14,977 bases of DNA from the NCBI GenBank assembly GCA_964626065.1, contig CAZVDE010000040.1, positions 1 through 14,977 of the forward strand. Direction: 5' to 3'. The translations under genes were made by a program, and so were the position numbers. The notes below the pieces were generated by a model. It did no database searches. It saw nothing but the letters and a program-made list of their open reading frames with translations, and was not told where the DNA came from. This DNA comes from UBA3910 sp964626065 (GTDB taxonomy: Bacteria > Bacillota > Limnochordia > Darwinibacteriales > Darwinibacteriaceae). Below are positions 1 to 7,332 of the stretch, piece after piece (position 1 is the stretch's first letter; each line of letters starts with the position of its first letter).

Positions 1-16
1 CAGCGTGCATTTTCAT
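1..16 (-). CDS. Possible start of a further gene, cut by the left window edge
   Basis: Two in-frame ATG codons (at 16-14 and 10-8) lie just after a purine-rich GGGAAGGGGA stretch on the minus strand, 31 bases downstream of the stop of the glutamate-synthase-like gene. Only five codons (M-K-M-H-A) are visible, so nothing can be said about the product. The position and the ribosome-binding-like sequence suggest a gene co-transcribed with its neighbour. A chance ATG is equally possible. Confidence 0.3.
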
Positions 17-26
17 TCCCCTTCCC

Positions 27-40
27 GCCGGGCATCCGGC
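27..40 (-). repeat. Short GC-rich inverted repeat after the glutamate-synthase-like gene
   Basis: Five-base arms GCCGG (27-31) and CCGGC (36-40) with a four-base loop sit between the stop codon at 48-50 and the possible next start at 16. No T-run follows in either direction, so it is a small hairpin and not a recognisable terminator. Confidence 0.3.
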
Positions 41-47
41 CTTGTCC

Positions 48-1571
48 TTATTTTTCAAGCGATCTTCCCTGCAGTAGTTCCCGGGCAGCAGCTGTTAAGG
101 GTATCAGATCGCTTCTGTCCAGATAAGCAAGATCAAATTTGCGATTTAAGGCTGCAAAATGCTTGATGCCAAACGCAATCTTGTTCAAATAGGAGAATAC
201 CCCCACCGCCCCCAGGGAAAAATCATTCGCCTCTTTGCCATAAAGTGCGCGTAAATCAGGCAGATCACCGTACAGCTCCTCGATAGTATTACCATACGTC
301 CGCAGGTGCCTCGGTACACTGCCCCGCTCCACCTGTTTCCCGATTTTTTTACCCATCATGGCCGCGGTCATAGCGGCGCGGCACAGGCCCACCGCGGTCA
401 CTGTATTGCCGCCGTACGCCAAAGACTTAAACACCTGATCTTCCGAACTAAACCCGCCGGTCATCGTTACTGCGGGCACCCACAGGCCTTGTTCCCGCAG
501 CTTCTGCACAATATTGCACACCGCCGCCTGCAGCATTATGGTGGGCAGGCTCCATTCATTCATCATCTTGTTGGGGCTGTAACCGCTGCCTCCCCCCGCC
601 CCATCAAAGGTAATCATGTCCACTTCGGCTGTGCTGCCCAACCGGATGACCCGCTCTAGATCTCGCCGATCGTAACCGGCCATCTTCAAATAGACATTTT
701 TTAACCCCAACTCCCTTAGGTGGGCAAAGCGCGGAATAAGGTAGTCTTCATCCCACAGGGGCAGCCTTTCATAGAGGTAAAAGTTGGGACAAATACCCTC
801 CTCGTCTGCTTGGACAATATGCTCAGCATTCGGATTGGGGAAGACCAAAAATCCCAACTTAATTTTATCCAACGCTTCCTGCCTATTTTTCAAACGCCTG
901 GCCGGTTGCGTTCCTTTAGCGCTTTGCCCGAATTTGAATTCAATCGCTTCAACACCATGTTCTCTGATGGCATATTCGGGCAGGCCCAGAAGGTCATCTT
1001 CCACATTACACTGCAGAACAATCTGCCCGTAGCCCCGATCATACCGGCGGAAGGCATCAAGCATGGGCTTTAGGCCGGCAAACTCAGTGATTTTTCCGTT
1101 TTCAATTTTTAGGTTCGGATCCTTGTCCCTTGCGTTTTCTCCAATTACGGCCGATACCCCGGCCATAGCCGCCCCGCCGAAATAGTCCTGCCAGTTGAGT
1201 TTAATCAGTGCGGGCAAGATAACGGGCAGAGCCAGTTTCACATCATTAAACCTGCCGTATGTCCTACCCAATCGCACATGGTAGATGTTTGCTTCTTCAT
1301 AGTTTTCCGCACACCCCACAGCCCCAAACACCCGGCCGTTAATGTTAAAGTGGGAAAAATCAACGGGGTAAATTTTTTCCGATGCAACTTGATTATTACC
1401 CGTATTCGTAGGATAGACCGTCCGGGCCCCCAGCACCGCCGCTAGAGCCACCTCGCAGGTGCCATCGCACTCCTCGGTGCAAAAAGAACACATGCCCGAT
1501 TGGGCTGAAATATGACGGCTTCTAAGAAAGGTATCATTGAAGGCGGAGGACAATTTGGGCGAATAGGTCAT
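48..1571 (-). CDS. FMN-binding glutamate-synthase-like protein with N-terminal four-Cys motif
   Basis: A 507-residue protein resembling the central (synthase) domain of glutamate synthases, a TIM-barrel flavin domain. The visible family signals are EFKFGQSAKG (211-220), a glycine-rich phosphate-binding-type stretch DGAGGGSGYSP (323-333), and TGGFSSEDQVFKSLAYG (371-387), which resembles the segment before the FMN-phosphate loop. The glutaminase domain is absent. The cysteine cluster that follows the barrel in GltB is also absent, with only C397 nearby. Instead, C28, C31, C35 and C39 form a CX2CX3CX3C motif near the N-terminus that could hold an Fe-S cluster (inference). The ATG at 1571 follows GGGAGGGG with good spacing. 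The gene has its own promoter and is separated from crt by 293 bases. True glutamate synthase activity is doubtful. A flavin and Fe-S oxidoreductase of unknown substrate is the safer call. Confidence 0.75.
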   Translation of the reverse strand: MTYSPKLSSAFNDTFLRSRHISAQSGMCSFCTEECDGTCEVALAAVLGARTVYPTNTGNNQVASEKIYPVDFSHFNINGRVFGAVGCAENYEEANIYHVRLGRTYGRFNDVKLALPVILPALIKLNWQDYFGGAAMAGVSAVIGENARDKDPNLKIENGKITEFAGLKPMLDAFRRYDRGYGQIVLQCNVEDDLLGLPEYAIREHGVEAIEFKFGQSAKGTQPARRLKNRQEALDKIKLGFLVFPNPNAEHIVQADEEGICPNFYLYERLPLWDEDYLIPRFAHLRELGLKNVYLKMAGYDRRDLERVIRLGSTAEVDMITFDGAGGGSGYSPNKMMNEWSLPTIMLQAAVCNIVQKLREQGLWVPAVTMTGGFSSEDQVFKSLAYGGNTVTAVGLCRAAMTAAMMGKKIGKQVERGSVPRHLRTYGNTIEELYGDLPDLRALYGKEANDFSLGAVGVFSYLNKIAFGIKHFAALNRKFDLAYLDRSDLIPLTAAARELLQGRSLEK

Positions 1572-1661
1572 TTTTAACCCCTCCCTTGGGATCGGTTAGT
1601 TTTGATCTATTCTTCCATAGATTTCCTGAATTACCTTTGCAGGGCGTACGAAAATGAAAGT

Positions 1662-1689
1662 ATTATATAATTATGAAGAGCTGAGGCAA
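1662..1689 (-). promoter_or_regulatory. Sigma-70 type promoter of the glutamate-synthase-like gene
   Basis: On the minus strand a TTGCCT -35 box (1689-1684, four of six consensus bases) is followed after 16 bases by a perfect TATAAT -10 box (1667-1662). Transcription would start near 1655, giving a leader of about 84 bases before the ATG at 1571. The spacer contains the palindrome ATAATTAT (1667-1674). The site indicates that this gene can be expressed independently of the lysine operon. Confidence 0.6.
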
Positions 1690-1792
1690 CCGTTGGTGAT
1701 TATCGGAATTTACACATCGCTTTTATCCCCCTTTCCATTTTCGCCGTTTTCCTGCGTAGAGTTTCCACCTACTAAACGGATTATGGAGTAAA

Positions 1793-1832
1793 TAACAAAC
1801 AATCTCCACCCGCAAGCGAAGATTGTCTGTTG
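1793..1832 (-). terminator. Candidate weak terminator hairpin after crt
   Basis: A seven-base perfect stem (1799-1805 with 1820-1826, loop of 14) extends by about four more pairs past one mismatch (1794-1797 with 1828-1831). Read on the minus strand, the descending arm and the bases after it are T-rich (TTTGTTATTTA). It begins 33 bases after the crt stop codon, the right place for the operon end. The stem is AT-rich and the T-run is interrupted, so termination may be partial. Confidence 0.4.
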
Positions 1833-1850
1833 TCAGTCTTATGAAATTAT

Positions 1851-1864
1851 AGTACGGCCGTACT
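1851..1864. repeat. Perfect 14-bp palindrome abutting the crt stop codon
   Basis: AGTACGGCCGTACT is fully self-complementary and directly follows the TAA of crt on the minus strand. It could be a protein-binding site, part of the 3' end structure of the operon mRNA, or chance. No second copy was noticed in the window. Confidence 0.4.
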
Positions 1865-2638
1865 TTAGCAATCCCGGAAATTGGGGCTGCGTTTTTCCAA
1901 AAAAGCCTTAATTCCTTCCGGGCCGTCATGGGTGGCAAAGCAGAGGCCGAACAGCTCCGCTTCCCGCTCCCCATGTTCCGGGCCGATGCCCACCCCTGCA
2001 TTGAGCGCCTCTTTGGCCAAAGCCAAAATCGGTCCTGATTTTTCAGCCATTTTTCTGGCAAAGGATTCCGTTTCGGCAAGCAGTTGCTCAGGCTCCATAA
2101 GGCGCGAGACAAGCCCCGCGGCTAACGCCTCTTCGGCAGAAAAACGCCCGCCGGTGAAAATCCACTCCTTAGCCCGGGCCGGGCCGATTAGGCGCGGAAG
2201 CCTCTGCGTCCCGCCAAAACCCGGAATAATACCCAAATTGATTTCGGGCTGGCCGAAAGATGCTTTCGTTGATGCGAAACGCAGATCGCAAGCCAAAGCA
2301 AGTTCGCACCCGCCGCCTAAGGCATAACCGTTAACGGCAGCGATAAATATTGCGGGATGATCCTCAATTTTCTGGAATACCCTGTTGCCCAACTGCGAAA
2401 ACTGCCGGGCACCCCGCGCATCCTGCTTAGCCATTGCAGCCACATCAGCACCCGCTGCAAAAGCCCTACCCTGCCCGGTGATAACCACCACTTTAATGCC
2501 CTGTTCTTTTAGGGACGCCAGAACCTGTTCCAGTTCCAGTAAAACGGTCTCGTTCAGGACATTCAGCTCTGCAGGGCGGGCGATCTCCAAAAGGGCCCAT
2601 TGATCCCGGACTGCTAGATTAAAACACTGCAAATTCAT
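1865..2638 (-). CDS. crt: Enoyl-CoA hydratase / 3-hydroxybutyryl-CoA dehydratase (crotonase)
   Basis: A 257-residue crotonase-fold protein of normal family length. It interconverts 3-hydroxybutyryl-CoA and crotonyl-CoA in the cytoplasm. Oxyanion-hole segments are visible at AAGAD (61-65) and GGGCE (108-112). Both catalytic acids of true hydratases are present: E112 in ALGGGCELA and E132 in GQPEINLGIIPGFGGTQ. Many hydrolase or isomerase relatives lack one of them. The ATG at 2638 follows GGGAGGTC with normal spacing, 15 bases after hbd. It is the last gene of the array. With thl and hbd it forms the classical acetoacetyl-CoA to crotonyl-CoA branch and meets the Kal product at crotonyl-CoA. Sequence alone does not settle the preferred acyl chain length. 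Confidence 0.9.
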   Translation of the reverse strand: MNLQCFNLAVRDQWALLEIARPAELNVLNETVLLELEQVLASLKEQGIKVVVITGQGRAFAAGADVAAMAKQDARGARQFSQLGNRVFQKIEDHPAIFIAAVNGYALGGGCELALACDLRFASTKASFGQPEINLGIIPGFGGTQRLPRLIGPARAKEWIFTGGRFSAEEALAAGLVSRLMEPEQLLAETESFARKMAEKSGPILALAKEALNAGVGIGPEHGEREAELFGLCFATHDGPEGIKAFLEKRSPNFRDC

Positions 2639-2653
2639 GATGACCTCCCAACG

Positions 2654-3493
2654 TTAGCTGTACTCAAAGAAACCCGCCTTGGTTTTTCTGCCCAATTTAC
2701 CCGCACGCACCATCTTGCGCAGTAAAGGTGCGGGCCGGTACTTATCTTCACCGAGCTCCTGATGCAGAGTTTCCATAATTGCCAAACAGATATCAAGGCC
2801 GACCAAATCGGCCAAGGCCAGGGGGCCCATGGGATGATTCGCACCGAGCTGCATTGCGGTATCAATATCCTGTGCTGAAGCGGAACCCTCCTGCAGCAGG
2901 AAAACCGCTTCGTTAATCATGGGAACCAAAATCCGATTCACGACAAAACCGGGCGATTCTTCCACTAACACCGCCGTTTTTTCCAGTGACTCCACAAAAC
3001 TTTGACTTTTTTGCAGACATTCCTGAGAAGTAAAGGGGGTCCTTACCAGTTCCACCAACTTCATGCGGGGGACGGGGTTGAAAAAGTGGATTCCCACCAC
3101 CCTTTCCGGTTTAACGGTACCGGTGGCAATAGCTGTAACGCTCAGGGCAGAAGTGTTCGTGCCCAGAATGCACCGCTCGGAACAAGTCTCGCCTAGGGCG
3201 GCAAAGATTTCTCTTTTTGCTTCCAGATCCTCCACGGCGGCCTCCAAAACAAAATCAGCATCCTGCAGGACCTGCAGATCATCGCTGATTTCGATTCGCG
3301 CCAAAATCTCATCTCGCTTAGCAGAATCAATATATCCCCTGTCCACCTGGCGATTAAGCCTTCTTGCAATCGCCTGCAGGCCCGCCTCCGCATATTCAAG
3401 ATGCACATCAACCATGATTACCTGCGCCTTTTGAGCCGCAACTTCCGCAATGCCGCTGCCCATCGTACCGGCGCCGATTACTCCTACTATCAT
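2654..3493 (-). CDS. hbd: 3-hydroxybutyryl-CoA dehydrogenase
   Basis: A 279-residue NAD(P)-dependent dehydrogenase that reduces acetoacetyl-CoA to 3-hydroxybutyryl-CoA. The N-terminal Rossmann fold starts at residue 2 with VGVIGAGTMGSG (3-14), and D29 ends the second strand, favouring NAD(H). The catalytic dyad is H136 in GIHFFNPVPRMKLVELV and E148. N186 lies in GFVVNRIL, and the C-terminal dimerisation domain includes GANHPMGPLALADLVGLD. The start was set at ATG 3493, preceded by GGAGGTGAAGAA. The frame stays open upstream to 3601, but that extension lies inside the thiolase gene and adds residues before the Rossmann motif. It begins 16 bases after thl and is followed by crt, the usual thl-hbd-crt order of butyrate producers. 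Confidence 0.93.
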   Translation of the reverse strand: MIVGVIGAGTMGSGIAEVAAQKAQVIMVDVHLEYAEAGLQAIARRLNRQVDRGYIDSAKRDEILARIEISDDLQVLQDADFVLEAAVEDLEAKREIFAALGETCSERCILGTNTSALSVTAIATGTVKPERVVGIHFFNPVPRMKLVELVRTPFTSQECLQKSQSFVESLEKTAVLVEESPGFVVNRILVPMINEAVFLLQEGSASAQDIDTAMQLGANHPMGPLALADLVGLDICLAIMETLHQELGEDKYRPAPLLRKMVRAGKLGRKTKAGFFEYS

Positions 3494-3509
3494 TTCTTCA
3501 CCTCCACAG

Positions 3510-4691
3510 CTACAAACGTTCCACAACGGCAGCGTAACCTTGCCCGCCACCAATGCACAGTGTGGCCAGCCCCAATTTAGCTGCCCTATCTTCCATGGCA
3601 TGCAGTAAAGTTACGAGTATACGGGCACCGCTGGCACCAATGGGATGGCCAAGAGCAATTGCCCCTCCGTTGACGTTAACTTTGGCCGCATCGAGTTTCA
3701 ATTCCCTGGCAACTGCCAAGGACTGGGCCGCAAAGGCCTCGTTGGCCTCGATTAAATCCATGGCATCGATGGATAAACCGCATTTTTGGAGCGCTTTGCG
3801 GCTCGCTTCCACCGGCCCCATCCCCATAATCGCGGGGTCAACCCCCGAAGCGGCATAGCTTAACAGCCGGGCCATGGGCTTCAGCCCGTAGGCGTCCGCC
3901 TTCTGCCTGGACATCACCAAGACAACCGCGGCCCCGTCGTTTATGCCCGAAGCATTACCGGCGGTGACCGTTCCATCCGGTTTAAACGCGGGCCTAAGCC
4001 TGGCCAATGACTCTGCCGTTACACCCTGCCTGGGGTGTTCGTCCCGGGCAAATTCAACCGGATCACCCCGCCGCTGAGGTATCACAACCGGAATGATCTC
4101 TTTGGCAAAGCGGTTCTCGGTAAGGGCTTCTTGATATTTCTGTTGGCTGCGAGCGGCAAACTCATCTTGTTCGGTGCGGCCGATGCCCCATTTTTCCGCA
4201 ATGTTTTCTGCCGTCACACCCATATGAACATCATTGAAAGCGCACCACAGGCCGTCTTGAATCATCACATCCACCAGCTGGCTGTGGCCCATTCTTATGC
4301 CCCAACGAGATTTGAACTCCGCGTAGGGCGCGGTGCTCATGCTTTCCATGCCGCCGGCCAAATAGACATGGCCATCGCCGGCACGAATCGCTTGCGCGGC
4401 CAAACCCACTGCCTTTAAGCCTGAACCGCACACTTTATTCACGGTATGAGAGGGCACACTGGCGGGTATACCCCCTTTAATCGCGGCCTGGCGAGCGGGA
4501 TTTTGCCCTGAAGCAGCCTGAATGACATTGCCTAAGATCACCTCATCAATTTCAGCCGCGGGAATATTCGTTCTGGCCAAAATCTCCTTGATTAAAATGG
4601 CACCCAGATCCGCTGCGGGCATGTCCTTCAGTGTTCCTCCAAAACTGCCTACCGCTGTCCGGACCGCCTCTACAATAACAACTTCCTGCAT
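3510..4691 (-). CDS. thlA: Acetyl-CoA acetyltransferase (thiolase)
   Basis: A 393-residue biosynthetic/degradative-type thiolase II of standard length. Catalytic residues are all visible: C88 in NKVCGSGLKAV (acyl-accepting nucleophile), H349 in ALGHPIGASG, and C379 in CIGGGQG. Other family motifs include GGMESMS (113-119) and NEAFAAQ (317-323). In lysine fermentation it cleaves the acetoacetyl-CoA made by the CoA-transferase into two acetyl-CoA. One refills Kce and the other yields acetate and ATP. In the reverse direction it would feed hbd and crt. The start ATG at 4691 follows AAGGAGGAC, which overlaps the kamA stop region. Equivalent names atoB or thl would also fit. Confidence 0.93.
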   Translation of the reverse strand: MQEVVIVEAVRTAVGSFGGTLKDMPAADLGAILIKEILARTNIPAAEIDEVILGNVIQAASGQNPARQAAIKGGIPASVPSHTVNKVCGSGLKAVGLAAQAIRAGDGHVYLAGGMESMSTAPYAEFKSRWGIRMGHSQLVDVMIQDGLWCAFNDVHMGVTAENIAEKWGIGRTEQDEFAARSQQKYQEALTENRFAKEIIPVVIPQRRGDPVEFARDEHPRQGVTAESLARLRPAFKPDGTVTAGNASGINDGAAVVLVMSRQKADAYGLKPMARLLSYAASGVDPAIMGMGPVEASRKALQKCGLSIDAMDLIEANEAFAAQSLAVARELKLDAAKVNVNGGAIALGHPIGASGARILVTLLHAMEDRAAKLGLATLCIGGGQGYAAVVERL

Positions 4692-4703
4692 AACCGTCCT
4701 CCT

Positions 4704-5972
4704 TCAAATTTTCTTAGCGTTGCGGCGTCTCCGCTCCAGATTAGCCGGTTCTATGGAACGGTTTTTTTTCGATTCTAACAGCTGAGCAACGCCGGTGTAC
4801 TCGTCTTCAGCCCCGTTTTCCGGCTCCCGGGCTTCTTCCAAATACTGGGGCTCCGCATAAGTGGCAATAACCCCTTCATAGTTGCGCAGTACTACCTTTG
4901 TTGGCGACATACTGATTAGGTATTGCGGCATTACGGGAGTTTTACCGCCACCGCCGGGTACATCAACAACATAGGTGGGTACTGCATAGCCTGAGATATG
5001 CCCCCGTAGGGCCTCCATGATTTCCAAACCTTTGGACACCTTGGTGCGAAAATGTTCTATGCCGACTGACAGATCGCACTGATAAATGTAGTAGGGCCTG
5101 ACCCGGATTTTTACCAAACCCAACACCAATTCTTTCATGATCTGCGGACTATCGTTGACACCCCGCAGCAAAACACTCTGGTTCCCCAAGGGAATCCCGG
5201 CATCGACCAACTTATGGCAGGCAGCTGTCGATTCAGCCGTGATTTCCTTGGGATGGTTGAAATGTGTGTTCAGCCAAATCGGATGGTATTTTTTCAGCAT
5301 ATTAACGAGATCATCCGTGATTCTTTGGGGCATAACAACGGGAGTGCGAGTGCCCAAGCGGATTATTTCCACGTGGGGGATGTCCCGCAGCAGCTGAATG
5401 ATCTTTTCCAATTTGTCATCGGACATTAGTAGGGCATCGCCGCCCGAAAGCAGAACATCCCGTACCGCCGGCGTCTTTCTGATATATTCCACACCTTGTT
5501 CGATGTAGTTCCACGAAACCCCACCGTCGTGCTGGCCGGCGAAACGGCGCCTGGTACAGTGGCGGCAGTACATGGAGCATTGATCGGTAATCAGAAATAA
5601 AACGCGATCGGGATAACGGTGTGTCAAACCGGGTACGGGCGAGTCCCTGTCTTCACTGAGGGGATCGAGCATATCCGCCTCGCCGAACAAGGTCTCCGCG
5701 ATAGTTGGAATTGCCTGGCGCCGAATTGGGCAGCAGGGATCGGCGGGATCCATAAGGGAAGCATAATACGGTGTGATCCCCATCCGGAAAACATCCAGGA
5801 CCTTGCCGATCTCTTCCCTTTCCGGACCCGGCAAGGGAATGTGCCGCGCCAACTCCTCTACGCTTTGAATGCGATTTCTAACCTGCCAATGCCAATCTCG
5901 CCACTCATCCTCAGTGCAACCCCACTCATGCCATGATTCGAGTATCATGTCTTCCTTGCGCTGAGCGTTCAA
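4704..5972 (-). CDS. kamA: L-lysine 2,3-aminomutase (radical SAM, PLP)
   Basis: Catalyses L-lysine to L-beta-lysine, the first step of the pathway. Residues are numbered from the outermost ATG at 5981. The radical-SAM cluster motif is C135-SMY-C139-RH-C142. The PLP lysine is K347 in PGGGGKTP. D303 and D340 match the substrate-binding aspartates, and R144 the carboxylate-binding arginine, of the Clostridium subterminale enzyme, all with one constant offset of +10. The start is ambiguous. An AAAGGAG sequence (5988-5982) touches the ATG at 5981, too close to serve it, but is nine bases from TTG 5972, chosen here. ATG 5948 has a weaker AAGGA and begins near where the clostridial enzyme begins. 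The C-terminus is rich in Arg and Lys. It lies 12 bases before thl and is separated from kamDE by four genes. Confidence 0.95.
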   Translation of the reverse strand: MNAQRKEDMILESWHEWGCTEDEWRDWHWQVRNRIQSVEELARHIPLPGPEREEIGKVLDVFRMGITPYYASLMDPADPCCPIRRQAIPTIAETLFGEADMLDPLSEDRDSPVPGLTHRYPDRVLFLITDQCSMYCRHCTRRRFAGQHDGGVSWNYIEQGVEYIRKTPAVRDVLLSGGDALLMSDDKLEKIIQLLRDIPHVEIIRLGTRTPVVMPQRITDDLVNMLKKYHPIWLNTHFNHPKEITAESTAACHKLVDAGIPLGNQSVLLRGVNDSPQIMKELVLGLVKIRVRPYYIYQCDLSVGIEHFRTKVSKGLEIMEALRGHISGYAVPTYVVDVPGGGGKTPVMPQYLISMSPTKVVLRNYEGVIATYAEPQYLEEAREPENGAEDEYTGVAQLLESKKNRSIEPANLERRRRNAKKI

Positions 5973-5981
5973 GACAAACAT

Positions 5982-5988
5982 CTCCTTT
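5982..5988 (-). promoter_or_regulatory. Ribosome binding site bearing on the kamA start
   Basis: AAAGGAG on the minus strand directly abuts ATG 5981 (zero spacing) and lies nine bases before the in-frame TTG at 5972. The spacing favours TTG as the real initiation codon, or use of the downstream ATG at 5948 by another site. Confidence 0.5.
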
Positions 5989-6005
5989 GGAATTCAGTTG
6001 CCAAC

Positions 6006-6677
6006 TCAAGCGGGCAATTCCATCTCCTTCAGCTGCGGACATATTTCCAGTGGTGCTTCTGTTGCTGCAATGATCTCATCAACACTGAATTCCGGATTTT
6101 TTTCAAGCAGAATCATCGTGCCATCATTGATCTTAAAGACACCCATTTCGGTGACCACAAGATCCACCTCGTTGGCTGCAGTCAGGGGCAGGCGGCATCT
6201 TTTCAATAGTTTCGCATCGCCCCCCCTTGTTAGGTGAAGCGTCGCCACAATAACCCGTTTGGCGCCAACGACCAGATCCATTGCCCCGCCCATCCCGGGT
6301 ACCATTTTCCCCGGTATCATCCAATTGGCCAGATTGCCGTAGGCATCAACTTCTAACGCCCCGAGTACAGTCACGTCTACATGGCCGCCCCGAATAATGG
6401 CGAAAGAATCTGCACTATCAAAGAATGCGCCTCCGGGCAAAATGGTGACCGGCTGCCCGCCCGCGTTTACTATATTAAAGTCCTCTTCACCGGGAGCGGG
6501 CTGCGGGCCTAAACCCACAAAGCCGTTTTCGGACTGCAGTATAACGTCAACTCCGGGAGGAATGTATCCGCTGACCATTGTGGGTAATCCAATCCCCAGA
6601 TTGACCACATCGCCGTGTGCTAACTCCTGTGCAATGCGTCGGGCAATCAGTTTTCTCTTCTGCCTATCATCCATCAA
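6006..6677 (-). CDS. atoA: Butyryl-CoA:acetoacetate CoA-transferase, beta subunit
   Basis: A 223-residue SCOT/AtoA-type small subunit. The catalytic glutamate that forms the glutamyl-CoA thioester is E50 in the QSENG motif, and glycine-rich segments VNLGIGLP (25-32) and GGAFFDSADSF are typical. In this pathway the enzyme takes CoA from butyryl-CoA and gives it to the acetoacetate released by Kce, yielding butyrate and acetoacetyl-CoA. It overlaps the alpha subunit gene by 11 bases, implying coupled translation and equal amounts. Two consecutive ATGs (6677, 6674) occur, and the first has the better spacing from GGGAGGG. The butyryl specificity is inferred from the neighbours. The fold itself would also fit acetate or other short-chain CoA-transferases. 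Confidence 0.88.
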   Translation of the reverse strand: MMDDRQKRKLIARRIAQELAHGDVVNLGIGLPTMVSGYIPPGVDVILQSENGFVGLGPQPAPGEEDFNIVNAGGQPVTILPGGAFFDSADSFAIIRGGHVDVTVLGALEVDAYGNLANWMIPGKMVPGMGGAMDLVVGAKRVIVATLHLTRGGDAKLLKRCRLPLTAANEVDLVVTEMGVFKINDGTMILLEKNPEFSVDEIIAATEAPLEICPQLKEMELPA

Positions 6678-7329
6678 TGTTCCCTCCCTCTACTAAATAG
6701 TCCACGAAAATATTGGGTGTCATCACATGATCGGGGTCAATCTCGCCTACCTCTACAATTTCCTCCACCTCGGCAATAACGGTGCCGGCCGCCATGGCCA
6801 TTAGGGGATTGAAATTGCGTGCACTTTTGCGGTAGATGAGATTGCCCTTGCGATCGGCCTTCCAAGCCTTAATGAGGGCAAAATCCGCTTTGAGCGGCTC
6901 CTCCAACAAAAAGGTGGTGCCGTTTAGCTGCAGCTCTTGTTTACCCTCCGCCACAACAGTACCCACTCCGGTGGGGGTTAAAAACCCTCCCAAGCCGGCC
7001 CCGGCGCAGCGTATCCTTTCCGCTAACGTCCCTTGGGGTACCAGTTCAACGCGGATCGCGCCCGCAATCTTTTTCTGGCCCGTTTCGGGATTGGTACCTA
7101 TATGGCTTGCTATTAAATGTTTTACGGCGTCAGCGCTGATCAGCATCCCGATCCCATCACCCTGCACCCCGGTATCATTTACAATAATGGTTAAATCGCG
7201 GATACCCAGTTTAACCAGCTTGCGAACTAAGTTTACAGGTGTGCCGCAAGTCATGAAACCACCAATCATTACGCTGCTGCCGTCGTTTATTCTAGAAAGT
7301 GCCGCTTTAGGCGACAAAACTTTTGGCAT
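6667..7329 (-). CDS. atoD: Butyryl-CoA:acetoacetate CoA-transferase, alpha subunit
   Basis: A 220-residue AtoD-type subunit. The N-terminal motif GGFMTCGTP (23-31) matches the GGF-x-x-x-GxP signature of the family. GAGLGGFLTPTGVGT (111-125) and a C-terminal segment with NPLMAMAA are also typical. This subunit pairs with the beta subunit to build the active site. It starts three bases after the kce stop, with GGAGG placed across that junction, so translation is tightly linked to kce, whose product acetoacetate it activates. Confidence 0.88.
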   Translation of the reverse strand: MPKVLSPKAALSRINDGSSVMIGGFMTCGTPVNLVRKLVKLGIRDLTIIVNDTGVQGDGIGMLISADAVKHLIASHIGTNPETGQKKIAGAIRVELVPQGTLAERIRCAGAGLGGFLTPTGVGTVVAEGKQELQLNGTTFLLEEPLKADFALIKAWKADRKGNLIYRKSARNFNPLMAMAAGTVIAEVEEIVEVGEIDPDHVMTPNIFVDYLVEGGNIDG

Positions 7330-7332
7330 AAC

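Noticed and set aside
1700..1760. Twelve-codon minus-strand frame (begins M-E-R-G-I-K) upstream of the flavoprotein promoter
   Set aside because: It is short, has only a mediocre ribosome site and no independent support.
1723..2112. Open frame of 129 codons on the minus strand reading through the end of crt
   Set aside because: It lies in another frame of crt, which has a full set of crotonase motifs, and the translated product shows no family features.
3494..3601. 36-residue N-terminal extension of Hbd
   Set aside because: It overlaps the thiolase gene and precedes the Rossmann motif, and a strong ribosome site sits just before ATG 3493.
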